Assembly (NCBI GenBank): GCA_037953625.1
Contig: CM075655.1
Location: 72,257,501-72,321,500 of the forward strand
Length of the DNA stretch: 64,000 bases
Direction: 5' to 3'
DNA from: Crotalaria pallida
Lineage: Eukaryota > Streptophyta > Magnoliopsida > Fabales > Fabaceae
Made by a program: the position numbers and the translations under genes. This document shows, piece after piece, positions 10,830-22,799 of the stretch. Below the pieces are notes generated by a model. It saw nothing but the letters and a program-made list of their open reading frames with translations. It did not search any database and had not been told where the DNA came from. Positions within the stretch are counted from its first letter, which is position 1. The number at the start of each line of letters is the position of its first letter.

Positions 10830-11055
10830 AGAGTGAAGTATTCATTTTTAATCCCTGGACATTTAAGTTTTTCAAAATTTTTTTTTTATGGAAAATTAAG
10901 TTCGCAGCTTAGTTGAGGCCGTTAGCGGAGTGGACGGAGGGACTTAAGTATCCCATAAAAAATATTCAGGGACTAAAAGGGAATTTTCACATTTTGAGGG
11001 ACTAAAGTATCTCATCTATAAAAAATATGAAGGGACCAAAGTGATACTTCACTCT
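10830..11055. mobile_element. MITE with perfect 12-bp terminal inverted repeats
   Basis: The 226-bp element starts AGAGTGAAGTAT and ends ATACTTCACTCT, exact inverse complements. The interior carries several GGGACTAAA/GGACTTAAG-type repeats, as in fold-back MITEs. The flanks TTTTTTATA and TTTTTTAAT could be a decayed 9-bp duplication of Mutator type, but the T-rich context makes this weak. Confidence 0.7.
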
Positions 11056-11793
11056 TTTTTTAATAACCCTATTTATCATTCAAACATTTTTCATGACATT
11101 TACCGTTTTCAAGGCAATTTAGAACTCTTTCTCTTTTACATTCTTATTCTTTGTCTTTCTCATATGGGGATTATTAGGGTGTTGCTATAGAGTTTGTCTT
11201 TCAAGAATGTTAGAGGAAGATTTAGTGGGTGGGTTGAATATTGCAAATTTGAAGATGCTTTAGAAAAATGTTTTAAAATTTTTGATTATTGGCTTTAAAA
11301 AGTAGTAAGAATAAGATTCCAACAAATTATTTGTACGTGATTATTGAATACCAAATTATCATTGCTACTACATTATTATTTGCAACCTTACTGCATGTGT
11401 TTTTAGCCATAAAAGGGTTCTTTCCTCTTCAATTTTTGTAGATTTTTTTTTTACAAATGAAAAGAAATAATACTTAAGATTTACCATTCATTTAGTAGTA
11501 GTCCATTTTTTAAAAAACTTTCTTGATTTTCAGTCTTTAATCACCATCGCTTAGTATTAAATTCTATGTTTTCCTGAATTTTTTTTGAAGGGAATGATTT
11601 CCTAAATTTGATCATTTAGTTTTTAATAAAATATTTTATGTTTATCAATAAATAATTGGTAATGATTTAATTCTTAAGTCTAAAATTATTATCAAATATT
11701 TGAACTACTAAAGTAATACAAAAATAATTATTTTATGTTGAAGTTTCCCAAAATAACTAACTAATAATAAAGAAACAAACAACCAATTCGTGC
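11056..11793. other. AT-rich DNA, no gene seen
   Basis: I see only AT-rich sequence with poly-T runs; no ORF or element end that I can support. Confidence 0.5.
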
Positions 11794-11814
11794 ATAGCAC
11801 GGGCATAAAACTTG
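11794..11814 (+). mobile_element. Candidate Helitron 3' terminus
   Basis: A CGTGC-ATA-GCACG hairpin followed about 10 bases later by CTTGT resembles the subterminal hairpin and CTRR-T end of plant Helitrons. No matching 5' end was identified. Confidence 0.4.
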
Positions 11815-12109
11815 TTCTTCTAATCTATACTATATAAAAGCCGGAGGGTCACCACAGGCGGCAAACACACTTTCAGCTAGCAACTGTGAAACCCACAAGT
11901 AGTAGATCCCAAGTACTCATCTCCTACTCTCATAAAAGCCCATGTGAATGTCACGTGTTCAAAGGGAGGGCACAATTTGAAAAAAAAATCCCACCCAAAT
12001 GCCCCTACTGCTTCATATTAAATATCCCGCCCAACTCTCTCCCCCAAACCTGAAAAATCCCGCCCAACTTAAAGTAAAAAAATAGGAAAAAATACAACTT
12101 CAATAAAAA

Positions 12110-12345
12110 AACTAATTTCATATCTCTCATTTCTCATTCTCTTTCTCCTCTCTCACTCTCAGATCTCTCACCTCCCGTCTCTCATCATCCTTTATTCTAT
12201 TTTCCAACCCACAAAGTACTTCCTCTCTCTTAATCTCTCATCTTCCTCCTCATCTTCTTCTTATCTCCAAAGAGATCATCGCTTCAAGCCTCTTCAGTTG
12301 CCTCCATGCTTTCTTCTTGCCTTCCATGGGTAATTATTTTCCCTG
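12110..12345 (+). other. Pyrimidine-rich, 5'-UTR-like tract, possible captured gene fragment
   Basis: A CT-rich stretch (many TCTCTC and CTTCTTC runs) ends in an ATG at 12307 and a possible splice donor (CATGGGTAATT). It looks like the first exon of a plant gene captured by a Helitron, but only about nine codons are readable. No function can be assigned. Confidence 0.25.
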
Positions 12346-13360
12346 TGTTCTTATCCTCTTATCTTCTATCTATAACAATAATAGGTATAATTATCAATCT
12401 ATGATATTTTATACTTATGTTTTATATTTTTTCACATGACTTCATTTATAAATAAAGTTTAATACTTTAAAGATTCCTCACTGTCCTATGTTATTTCTTC
12501 AAATTTTCTAGCTTTGAAGGATCGATTACTAAATGAATGGGAAGACTAAAAAATAAATGGGAAGAAGCATGAAGCTGCATTGGATTTTGGTCATTTTTAA
12601 GGTACATGAAATTCTATTTTAGTACAAATCAGATTTGTTGCACTAAGAATAGGATTACACTTTAAAAAATAGTACAAATCAGGTTTGGTTCACCATAAAA
12701 TCCGATTTTTCTTTAAATTAAAAAAAATTCAGATTTCATATTTAATTTTTAAATTAAAAAATGTTGAATGGGTAAGAAGACATTTTAGGATTGAAAACAT
12801 GTGGAGTAATGGAGAAGGTATGTTTTGAATCACTAAGATTTTTTTTATATGCATACTTTTTTAATGTATCAAATAACTCACAACAACAATAGAAGAAACA
12901 TGCTGACTAAAACATATAATGCAAAAATGAAATGTCCAAACTTTTAGGCATTAAAACTTAAGAATCAGGATACCATTATTTCACTTAACTTTAAGAAACT
13001 GCTTAAACCCCCATGCACATATGTATAGCCACAATAAATTCTCAAAACTTAAATTTGATAATCACTTTCTAATTAAATTGTTCATTTAGCAGCAAATAAC
13101 TTACAACAACAACAGAATAACCATGAGACATATAATGCAGAAATATATTTTAAAAAAAATACATTGATAATAATGCATAATGTGATGCTAAGGATCTGCA
13201 TGGAACTATTGAAAAGTTGATAATAATGCATTTTAAGAGTTTGAAACTGATATAGCTAACTAAGCGTGTCATACAAAAATTTACTGTTTACTTTTAATTC
13301 AGATAAAAGCACATCGGTATGTGCCAAGCGAGAAACATCCCGCTTCACCCCACCCCCACC
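12346..13360. other. AT-rich DNA, no gene seen
   Basis: AT-rich sequence with internal short repeats (ACAACAACAA.AGAA near 12880 and 13105). No coding or element signal I can support. Confidence 0.45.
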
Positions 13361-13696
13361 CCATTCCTTTTTTTTATTATTATTATTCTATCAATCATAT
13401 TTCATTTATCAAAAACATTCTCTCCATTTACTTTTTTCGTCAAAAATTTCCTTTCGTACAAGAAATAAAATTTCACTCACTTCAACAGTAAAAAAATTTA
13501 ACAAAAAAAAATTCAAAAAATTAAGGAGACGTGCATTTAATGATTTGTCTAGCACATCAATCAATTATCAAACAACTATAATAATGCATTAAATTAGTGG
13601 GACAAAAAATTTAATCATTTTTTATCATCCTTGTGTTACAGAGGTAGTATAAATTTGTGGATCTACTACTTCTGCTATTTCTCGCACAATACATAG
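13361..13696 (+). repeat. Tandem unit 1, left part
   Basis: Nearly the same sequence as 24840-25175 (shared strings include CAATCATATTTCAT, GGAGA..TGCATTTAATGATT and TTGTGTTACAGAG.TAGTAT). The unit is interrupted at 13696/24129 by the long solo LTR, whose CATAG duplication lies at 13692-13696 and 24129-24133; its other half continues at 24134. Confidence 0.75.
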
Positions 13697-14029
13697 TGTA
13701 ACGCCCCAAAAAAAAAAACTAGTCCAATAAAAATACGAGTTAACAAAAACTTTTTCCTTAAAGAGTGTGAAAACCAAAAGTACTTTTCATAAGAGTAATA
13801 TTTCCTTTACAAAATAGTCTGAGTGTAAAACACTTGTATAATACAAGATCCAAAAAACCCTTTTTACACCCAGAGCATTGGTCTTCACAACTCGATCCTT
13901 CTGCAAAAGGATTCGGATGACGAGACGTCATCCTGGCTGTTTCTTCCAGACACTTCCGCTCCTACTGGAGTGCCTTCAGTCATGTCCTTTGAAAGAACCT
14001 ACCACCACAAACATGGTAGATGGGAGTAA

Positions 14030-14481
14030 TATAAGTTGTAGTTTTAATTTATTCGTTACAACTACAACAATAGGGATCTTGAAATTACATGACTTTAACG
14101 TGTTATAGAGATGATAAGAGAATATAATTACTAACCTCTATCCATTGCTATACTTGAGAGAGATCTCCAACGTCCTTTGACCAAAAGCCAGGAAACAAGG
14201 TTTCTATTCCTTTGCCTTCTCTACTATTCTTTCTGTATCATTATGTGATGGTAGAAGAGAGAATACATTATAGCCAGGAACATGACCTGTTTCTCATAAA
14301 TAGGTAAAACCCTTATCTCTTATCCATTGACTTCCATCAAGCTAATGGGCCTTTAGAAACAATCCCCTTATTATCTAAATATGATTTAGCCCATTAAGAT
14401 TTAATTAATTATTTACTAAACACAATTCAATACATGTCACATGCACATCACATGAGACATACTAAGATATAAAATCTTACA
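14030..14481 (-). repeat. 3' LTR of the young copia element
   Basis: 452 bp, starting TATAAGTTGTAG and ending AAATCTTACA on the plus strand. It matches 19946-20397 except at about five sites. Confidence 0.93.
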
Positions 14482-14493
14482 TTCTCCCACTTG
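14482..14493 (-). other. Polypurine tract of the young copia element
   Basis: The minus strand reads AAGTGGGAGAA directly before the 3' LTR, the usual plus-strand primer position. Confidence 0.75.
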
Positions 14494-14883
14494 GCTCATG
14501 TGACATAATTCAACATTATGGTTTAATAAACAAAATAATTAAACAAACAATTAATGCGCATTTATATAACTAAATCATTCTATAATTAGATACTCGATTA
14601 ATCATAGTTAAAGATAGGAACTAATTCGGGTCATAGCGGTTGTATGCCATTTATTCGACATAGTTCCTTCCATGTACCACAAAGTAGTCTTTTCCATAAC
14701 CTGATCTATAATTGGGAAATATATAATTGGTCCATAATGTCTTTGTTCAAGACAATACCTGTTTACATTACTCTAACACAATAATGCATGCTGTTCTAGA
14801 AAACAGGTAATCAGAAACATATATCATAAAATGAGCTCAGAGTGTCAATTAAATGATAATAATAAAGGATGTTAACATCAAAT

Positions 14884-17800
14884 TCAATAATCCTTAATAA
14901 CAATAATGCCCATACTTTCAACATGTTCACTAAATGCCTTAGGCGGTAACCCTTTTGTTAATGGGTCAGCTACCATAATATTTGTGCTAATATGTTCTAT
15001 TGACACTCTTTGTTTCTGAACATCTTCTTTCACGCCAAAGTACTTCACTTCCATATGCTTAGCACCTTTGGAGTACTTGTCGTTCTTAGAAAAGAAGACT
15101 ACTGCGGAATTATCACAATAAATTGTCAGCGGCCTAGCAATGCTGTCGACTATTCTAAGCCCCGAAATAAAATTCCGCAGCCAATTAGCGTGCACTGTAG
15201 CCTCAAAACAAGCTACAAATTCAGCTTCCATGGTAGACGTGGCAACAACTGATTCTTTCGCACTCTTCCATGAGACTGCTCCTCCGGCTAAAAGAAATAC
15301 ATAGCCGTGAGTGGATTTCCTTGTATCTACACATCCAGCAAAGTCTGAATCTGAATACCCAATCACCTCAAGGTGATCAGACCTTCTATACGTAAGCATG
15401 TGTTCTTTTGTTCCCTGCAGATATCTCAGAACCTTCTTTGCAGCTTTCCAATGATCTAATCCGGGATTACTTTGGTATCTCCCTAGCATTCCAGCTGCAA
15501 AGCTTATGTCTGGTCGAGTACAAGTCTGAGCATACATAATACTCCCAACTACAGATGCATACGGAATTGCTTCCATCTGTTTCCGTTCCAAATCACTTTT
15601 AGGACATTGCATGAGACTAAACTTATCTCCTTTCTGAATTGGAACGGGTGATGCTGAACATTTTTCCATGTGAAATCTTCCTAGTACTTTATTAATATAT
15701 GTTTTCTGAGACAGTCCTAACAATCCTTGTGACCTGTTCCGGAATATTTCTATTCCTATCACATAGGATGCCTCACCCATATCTTTCATTTCAAAATTAC
15801 TAGAAAGAAATTCCATAGTCTCGTGTAAAAGACCAAGATCATTAGTTGCAAGCAATATATCATCAACATATAAAACCAAAAAAATAAGCTTGCTCCCACT
15901 AACCTTCAGGTATATACACCGGTCAACGGTGTTTTCCTTAAAACCAAAAGAAACAACGGTATTATTGAACTTTAAATACCATTTGCTGGATGCTTGTTTA
16001 AGTCCATATATTGATTTCTTTAGTTTGCACACCATGTGTTCCTTTCCTTCCACCAAGAATCCTTCTGGTTGGTCCATGTAAACATTTTCTTCTAAATCTC
16101 CATTAAGAAAGGCTGTTTTCACATCCATCTGGTGTAACTCCAAGTCATAATGGGCTACCAGTGCCATGATAATTCTGAATGAATCCTTTCGTGAGACTGG
16201 TGAAAAGGTCTCGTTATAGTCAATGCCATTTTTCTGAGTGTAACCCTTTGCAACAAGTCTGGCCTTGTAACGTTCAAGGTTGTCATGAGAGTCACGTTTG
16301 GTCTTATAGACCCACTTGCACCCAACTCTCTTGCAACCTTCAGGCAGTTCTACAAGGACCCATACGACATTATGTTCCATGGATTTCAACTCTTCTTTCA
16401 TGGCATCTAACCACTTATCAGAATTATTACAACTAACGGCTTGTGAAAACGAAACTGGGTCATTATTTTCAATGCTCAAGTCAGATTCTAACTCTTGTAG
16501 ATAAACCACAAAATCATTCGAAATAGCAGACTTTCTTGCTCTTTGAGATCTCCTTAATACTATTTCTTGTGGCTCCTCTACGATAGGTTCATTATGAATA
16601 GCAGGTTCATTTATTTGTTGCTCCTCCAAATTATTATCCGGTGCAACAATTAGAGGAACATTTATAATTGAGCTAGAGGGACGAGCTATAGGAACTTGTA
16701 CTCTAACTTCCTTAATTTCCACATTTCGTGGACAAGACACACTTCCATCTTGTGGAAGCGTACTCCCACTAATTTCATCATTTTCAGTGAACCTAGCATT
16801 TCCAGTTTCAACAATTCTCAAACTATGGTTAGGACAATAAAATCTATACCCTTTTGACTTTTCTTGATAACCAATAAAATAACCACTAATTGTTCTTGCA
16901 TCCAATTTCTTTTCTTGTGGATTATAAACCCTTACTTCTGCCGGGCAACCCCAAACATGCAGGTGCCTTAAGCTAGGTTTCCTACCAGTCCACAGTTCAA
17001 AAGGTGTCTTTGGAACTGCCTTACTAGGAACCCTATTCAACAAATACATTGCAGTTTTCAAGGCATACATCCACAAAAATATAGGTAAAGACGAATGACT
17101 TATCATACTCCTAACCATATCCAATAATGTTCTATTACGCCTTTCTGATACACCATTCTGTTCTGGTGTACCTGGCATTGTGTATTGCGCACAAATACCA
17201 CGTTTCTCTATAAGTTTAGCAAAAGGACCTGGGTGTTGCCCAGTTTCATCATATCTTCCGTAATACTCACCACCTCTATCAGACCTAACAATTTTCACTT
17301 TTCTATCTAGTTGTCTTTCTACTTCATTTAAATAAATTTCTAATGCATTTACTGCTTGAGATTTTTCATATAACAAGTAAATATAACCATAACGTGAAAA
17401 ATCGTCAATAAAGGTGATAAAATATTTTTCTTTTCCGAAAGAATTAACATCAAAAGGTCCACAAATATCGGTGTCCACAATTTCAAGAAGCTGGTTGCTT
17501 CTTGTGGCTCCTTTCTTTCTGTGTTTTGTTAATTTTCCTTTTATACAATCCACACAAATTCTTAGGTCATTAAAATCCAAGTCTGGAAGGACTTCATTCT
17601 TTACAAGCCTTTCCATTCTTACCTTGGAGATGTGACCCAAACGCTTATGCCACAAGTTAGCAGAACGCTCATCTACTAAACTACGTTTAGTACCAATAGT
17701 ATGATGCAGGGTTAAAACACTTTCAGCATATAAATTATCCAATTTCAATTTATATAAACCATCACATAAAAAACCAGTACCAATGAGATGATTATGCTTA

Positions 17801-18951
17801 AATAAACTGAAACATCCAGAACCAAAATTAAAAGAATAACCAGTAGCATCAAGTCTAGATAATGAAATCAAATTTCTAGATAAACTAGGTACGTAAAGAG
17901 TCTCAAATAAATCTAGGTGATGCCCAGTGTCAAGGATTAAACGGTAAGTCCCGACTGCTTCCACTGGTGCCTTCACTCTATTCCCCATGAACACGAACTT
18001 CTCATTTGGGTTTATGGTTTGGATTGAATGGAATCCCTGCATCGTGTTAGAAACATGAGTCGTACATCCAGAATCAATCCACCAAGTATTACGTGGAACT
18101 TCAGTTAAATTCGATTCATAACATACATAAGCATTTAGCTTACCCTTTTTCTCGAACCAATTCTTTCGTTTTGGGCAGTTCTTCTGGAAATGTCCAGATT
18201 TTCCACAGAAACGACATTTATCATCACGAGGTCCCTTCTTCTGGATTTTTGCAGATGCCTCATTAACCTTCAGTGGGCCCTTGCCTTTATCATGTTTCTT
18301 CACATAATTCTTTCCAGCTCCTTGATGTCCTTGGTTGCTTACATAATGAACAGAGTGACTTCCAAGGTTCTTAAGTCTCGTTTCCTCTTGAACCAATGTA
18401 CTGTGCAATTCATGCACATTCCATTTGTCTTTCATGGTGTTGTAATTCATTTGGAATGGGCCATACTCAGACGGTAATGAGTTAAGCACAAATTGCACAA
18501 GGAAGTTCTCGTTCACAGTCATTCCCAAGATCTTAAGTCTTGCTGCAATATTTATCATGTCACTGACATGTTCATGCATAGTACGTGAACCATCAAACTT
18601 CATGGTGGTCAACGTACTCATTAATGTCCCAGCAAGAGACTTATCAGCAGTTTGGGAGCGCTCTCCCACAAAACCCATAAATTCTTTAGCACTTTCGGTT
18701 TTGGGGAGAGATGTCTTAATATTGTCTGCAACAGTCATTTTCATAAATATCAGGCTGAGCCTGTTAGATCTTTCCCATGCCTTATGGTAGGCTATCTCTT
18801 CCTCGCTGCTAGCATCAGTAATAGCAGCGGGCTCCTCTGCTTGGATTGCCAAATCAAGATCCATGAAACCTAAATGGAATTGAATTTGATCGCTCCATTC
18901 AGAGAAGTTAAGCCCATTAAAAACTGGTACAGACGTAACATTAGTTTGCAT
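14884..18951 (-). CDS. Ty1/copia Gag-Pol polyprotein, intact
   Basis: 1355 residues in a single frame. Order: Gag capsid region (about 1-200); zinc knuckle CRFCGKSGHFQKNC (246-259); aspartic protease WIDSGCTTH (Asp293); integrase zinc finger H435, H440, C466, C469; integrase triad D495, D558 (IVRSDRGGEY) and E603 (NGVSERRNR); reverse transcriptase with QMDVKTAFLNG (943) and YVDD at 1028-1031; RNase H GYSDSDFAGC (about 1198-1207) and STMEAEF. All catalytic residues I looked for are present. The style is that of TNT1-94-like plant elements; I do not assign a lineage. The ATG at 18951 lies about 980 bp inside the PBS, so there is a long leader. Small plus-strand ORFs inside it are shadows. Confidence 0.95.
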   Translation of the reverse strand: MQTNVTSVPVFNGLNFSEWSDQIQFHLGFMDLDLAIQAEEPAAITDASSEEEIAYHKAWERSNRLSLIFMKMTVADNIKTSLPKTESAKEFMGFVGERSQTADKSLAGTLMSTLTTMKFDGSRTMHEHVSDMINIAARLKILGMTVNENFLVQFVLNSLPSEYGPFQMNYNTMKDKWNVHELHSTLVQEETRLKNLGSHSVHYVSNQGHQGAGKNYVKKHDKGKGPLKVNEASAKIQKKGPRDDKCRFCGKSGHFQKNCPKRKNWFEKKGKLNAYVCYESNLTEVPRNTWWIDSGCTTHVSNTMQGFHSIQTINPNEKFVFMGNRVKAPVEAVGTYRLILDTGHHLDLFETLYVPSLSRNLISLSRLDATGYSFNFGSGCFSLFKHNHLIGTGFLCDGLYKLKLDNLYAESVLTLHHTIGTKRSLVDERSANLWHKRLGHISKVRMERLVKNEVLPDLDFNDLRICVDCIKGKLTKHRKKGATRSNQLLEIVDTDICGPFDVNSFGKEKYFITFIDDFSRYGYIYLLYEKSQAVNALEIYLNEVERQLDRKVKIVRSDRGGEYYGRYDETGQHPGPFAKLIEKRGICAQYTMPGTPEQNGVSERRNRTLLDMVRSMISHSSLPIFLWMYALKTAMYLLNRVPSKAVPKTPFELWTGRKPSLRHLHVWGCPAEVRVYNPQEKKLDARTISGYFIGYQEKSKGYRFYCPNHSLRIVETGNARFTENDEISGSTLPQDGSVSCPRNVEIKEVRVQVPIARPSSSIINVPLIVAPDNNLEEQQINEPAIHNEPIVEEPQEIVLRRSQRARKSAISNDFVVYLQELESDLSIENNDPVSFSQAVSCNNSDKWLDAMKEELKSMEHNVVWVLVELPEGCKRVGCKWVYKTKRDSHDNLERYKARLVAKGYTQKNGIDYNETFSPVSRKDSFRIIMALVAHYDLELHQMDVKTAFLNGDLEENVYMDQPEGFLVEGKEHMVCKLKKSIYGLKQASSKWYLKFNNTVVSFGFKENTVDRCIYLKVSGSKLIFLVLYVDDILLATNDLGLLHETMEFLSSNFEMKDMGEASYVIGIEIFRNRSQGLLGLSQKTYINKVLGRFHMEKCSASPVPIQKGDKFSLMQCPKSDLERKQMEAIPYASVVGSIMYAQTCTRPDISFAAGMLGRYQSNPGLDHWKAAKKVLRYLQGTKEHMLTYRRSDHLEVIGYSDSDFAGCVDTRKSTHGYVFLLAGGAVSWKSAKESVVATSTMEAEFVACFEATVHANWLRNFISGLRIVDSIARPLTIYCDNSAVVFFSKNDKYSKGAKHMEVKYFGVKEDVQKQRVSIEHISTNIMVADPLTKGLPPKAFSEHVESMGIIVIKDY

Positions 18952-19929
18952 AAAATTTGGAACAGGTACTGCATAACAAAATTTTTTATTAGTGTTTTGA
19001 TACTTAAGTTACATGCTATACATATAATATATTCCATCATTTAATATATACTAATGTTTTTCCTTTGGGTATACATTAATATACAATGTTAAACATAATG
19101 ATGCTAATACAATAATCAATAATGGGTAATGCAACATGCAAGAATTAAATATTTATTATCTTTGGAAATAAATATAACAGTGATGCACATGCATTACCTT
19201 CAATCATGTTTATTAATCATAAGAACAACTAATCAACCTTTGGGTGATCCATAAATGCCTTATAATAATAAACTCAATGACTCATAGAACAACAAATCAT
19301 CATGTTGTACGTTTATAGCATCATCTATGAGTAATTGAAATTAACTATTATATGATTTAGAATTAATTTAACTTTTCAAGTTTGACCACTTTGGTGATTA
19401 ACTAACTTATCATACATTAATTCAAATCAATCTATAATATAATTTAATAATAAACTATTAATTTATCAATACATAATATCCACAAATATATATATATATA
19501 TATTTATTGTGAAGCCGTGACCGGCCTTCTCATAAAGCAGTATCACGTTAGTGTCCAACTATTATATTAATCATAAGCCATTATCAAAATAAGGCGCGAA
19601 CAGTAAGAGTTAGTATAATAGCTTTGGCGTTATCGGCTTATCGCGATAGACGTACTGATTTCAACACAACTCATGATTTCCAAAAGAAATCACAGGGAAA
19701 TCACGTACTGAGATTAACGTATTGCACCATTAATTCACATATTGATTTTCATAGATATATTAATCGAACAAATAAATATTTCTATCAGGTATGAAATTAA
19801 CGGAAAACGTAATATCCTAAATACAATAATTAGGGTTCATACCAAATAAAATCCCTAAATACAATAATTAGGGTTCATACCACATCATAGATTTTTTTTT
19901 AATTGGAAAATCATGAATTTCTTAACCTA
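18952..19929 (-). other. Leader of the young copia element
   Basis: About 980 bp of AT-rich noncoding sequence between PBS and start codon, with a short TA run near 19490 and a direct repeat CCTAAATACAATAATTAGGG at about 19817 and 19854. It probably holds the packaging signal; no ORF is seen. Confidence 0.6.
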
Positions 19930-19943
19930 TGGCTCTGATACCA
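19930..19943 (-). other. Primer-binding site of the young copia element
   Basis: The minus strand reads TGGTATCAGAGCCA, a 14-base match to the initiator-Met tRNA 3' end, two bases inside the LTR edge. Confidence 0.93.
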
Positions 19944-19945
19944 CA

Positions 19946-20397
19946 TATAAGTTGTAGTTTTAATTTATTCGTTACAACTACAACAATAGGGATCTTGAAA
20001 TTACATGACTTTCACGTGTTATAGAGATGATAAGAGAATATAATTACTAACCTCTATCCATTGCTATACTTGAGAGAGATCTCCAACGTCCTTTGACCAA
20101 AAGCCAGGAAACAAGGTTTCTATTCCTTTGCCTTCTCTACTATTCTTTCTGTATCGTTATGTAATGGTAGAAGAGAGAATACATTATAGCCAGGAACATG
20201 ACCTGTTTCTCATAAATAGATAAAACCCTTATCTCTTATCCATTGGCTTCCATCAAGCTAATGGGCCTTTAGAAACAATCCCCTTATTATCTAAATATGA
20301 TTTAGCCCATTAAGATTTAATTAATTATTTACTAAACACAATTCAATACATGTCACATGCACATCACATGAGACATACTAAGATATAAAATCTTACA
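19946..20397 (-). repeat. 5' LTR of the young copia element
   Basis: 452-bp partner of 14030-14481, next to the PBS, ending CTTACA before the AGTAA duplication. Confidence 0.93.
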
Positions 20398-20634
20398 AGT
20401 AAGTCACTTGTCATATCGCCTAAGCAGATTATATGATTGGTCAAACACAATCATCACAGATATCATTTCAATTAATAAATGCATGCTCAAGTGTCTTATT
20501 AAACAATGATAGGTATAACCATAAATCTTTCATGCCATGCATGCACGTCTCTCAAATCACTTCTCCATAATCAACTCTTCCAGAAAACAACACTCTGGGA
20601 TAGGCAATCGTGCGCTCGATGTTTCCACAACCTG

Positions 20635-21099
20635 TATAGCGGCCACACCGTTCTATAATGGAACCCCATCGACCACGATCCTAAAATGATACTAGGGGAT
20701 GATCCCTGAACCATTGTCCACCAATAGTTCTAGGTCCTTGTCATTTCTACGGAGGCGGCCACACCGTTCCAACCGTCTCATGTAGCGGCCACACCGTACT
20801 ACATGGTTTCCAATCCCGCATGCACCTCACTCGTTTACAATTCCCTGTACACCATGCATGAGATGCATAACAAATATATTAATCTTCACATTATACATAT
20901 GGCGGCCACACCGTTCCATGCCCTCATATAGCGGCCACACCGTACTATATGGAATCACACACATATGGCGGCCACACCGTTCCACATGTCTTCGTATAGC
21001 GGCCACACCGTTCTATACGGAATCCCATCACAATTACCACACATATGGCGGCCACACCGTTCCACATGTCTTCGTATAGCGGTCACACCGTACTATACG
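20635..21099 (-). repeat. Array of nine hairpins with constant loop and variable stems
   Basis: The core CGGCCACACCG (itself CGG..CCG) recurs nine times; the last copy has one change. It is flanked by arms that are inverse complements but differ between copies: TATAG/CTATA, CATGTAG/CTACATG (20779-20805), CATATAG/CTATATG (20925-20951) and CGTATAG/CTATACG (20993-21019, 21073-21099), plus ATGG/CCAT types. Paired changes on both arms imply selection for a folded RNA or DNA, or conversion of whole arms. Copies come in doublets with centres 29-31 bp apart. Confidence 0.85.
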
Positions 21100-21727
21100 G
21101 AATCATTTAAGTACAATGACTTCTTGTAGGAGATAACCTCAACATATGTGGATCGGGGTAATTCCACTTGTTCAACTTTGACGTATCCAAATCGGAGCAA
21201 CAAGCCTCAACGCATTTGGATTGGATCCTCATAACCAGCAAGCATCACCATTCTTGCATTATCATTAATACCCCTTAAGTCATTATCCTCTTATGCTCCA
21301 AAACATTAATTATCAAATAAGCTCAATCGTTTATTATCCATTACACAATTCTTAGATTGAGACATTAGGCTTGCTCCACTTATCATCATGAAGTACTAAC
21401 TTCTACCTAATGTCCTTTATCCGAAGCTTACCCCTTTTTAGCTGACATGATTATACAACTAATCAATTGCCTTATCAGCTCCTTATAACCAATCATAAAT
21501 CATTTCTCATCATCAATGTTAAGCCAACGAAGACATTATTAATTTAATTAGAACAGAACCAATATTCTAATTAAAAGATAATTCTTAGAAAATTTGATAA
21601 ATAATGATTTATCCTTTTTGGCTTATTAACATCATGCTTAACTTATTGAGAAACTAAAACAATAGTTAAGTAAAACCTTTAAGGATTGAAAGAAAACCAA
21701 ATTAATTATTCTTTTGTCTCAGGTCCT

Positions 21728-22799
21728 AACCGGTTACAAAGCCCACGAACCGGTTAAAGACAACAGACCTGAAAACAAACCAGTTTAATTCCATTTCTAA
21801 TCAAGTCAAACCTCCAAGTCATCACTTCTATGTTCATGCAGCACCTAAGGCATAATTATAATATGATTCAATTACATTAACAATGAGCTATGACTCTAAT
21901 AGCTTAAGCTTAAAACAACCTCAAAGCATTGAGACTAAGGCAAGGACAAAGTCTAGTTAAACATCAAATCATTTCCTGCTATATCAATATCAAATTCCAT
22001 AAGGTCAGGACATGACTCTAATGTTATAACAAGACTTTATCATATTAAAACATACTTTGCAAGTTCTAAGTCCATAAACCTCAAAATAAAATCTCATTAT
22101 CAAACCATAACATGACCCATTATGCATTAACTTCTTTACTCCCAACTACTAGTTAAATTATTAGCCCAAACCTATTTCATATCCACCCTTAGTGATTGCT
22201 ATTCTAAACTAGAATAACTAGTGTATGCTGTCAGGCACTAACCGGTTACCAACATCCACTAACCGGTTAGTCTATGCAGTCTGAGAGCAGAACAGGCTTC
22301 CTTCATACTTCAAATCAATTCCAAATTGCATTTCTTTCCCTTATGACAACTTAAGGTATAAGCCTAAATAAAATCATATTAAGTTATAATCCTAAATCAT
22401 TGCCCTTAGCATTCTTAATCCCTTGATTCCTTCATGTAGCATAGTACTTGTCATGCACTTGTAACTTAAACTCAATCTTCTCCAAATCCAATTATCAACT
22501 TAAGCCAATATCAAATAGAATACATAGGGTTATTAAGCACTGCATTCCAAATTTATACAAGAGAGTGTTCTAATTAAATTTGGAGGTGCATCATTAAGAC
22601 CATGATCACTTCATGATTTATGATTAACTTACTAATCAATTCAATAATACCATTAAAGTATCATCATAAATCACATACAACATGTTCACATGATCATAGA
22701 GTGATTCCAAGTTATGGAAGTTAATCATAATAAACTTAATTAGCTATTTCTCCCCTTTTTCTCAGGTTCTAACCGGTTAGAATTGCCCACTAACCGGTT
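21728..22799 (-). promoter_or_regulatory. Three AACCGGTT palindrome pairs in the solo LTR
   Basis: AACCGGTT starts at 21728/21748 (20 bp), 22240/22261 (21 bp) and 22771/22792 (21 bp), all downstream of the TATA box in LTR orientation. The nearest lies about 1330 bp from the LTR start, matching the second palindrome cluster of the 40594 and 56059 LTRs. Function unknown; protein-binding sites are my inference. Confidence 0.7.

Larger units (their letters stand above)
14030..20397 (-). mobile_element. Complete, young Ty1/copia element
   Basis: The 6368-bp element is flanked by 5-bp repeats AGTAA (14025-14029, 20398-20402). Two 452-bp LTRs differ at about five positions by my count (near 99 percent identical), so insertion is recent. 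It has a PBS, a polypurine tract and one unbroken polyprotein, so it could be autonomous. The LTR ends are unusual: on the minus strand TGTAAG..CTTATA, ending TA where CA is normal. It lies inside the solo LTR at 13697-24128. Confidence 0.93.

Noticed and set aside
20635..21099. Repeats with regular spacing resembling a CRISPR array
   Set aside because: This is plant LTR DNA; the copies are self-complementary hairpins with variable stems, spacing is irregular, and there are no cas genes.
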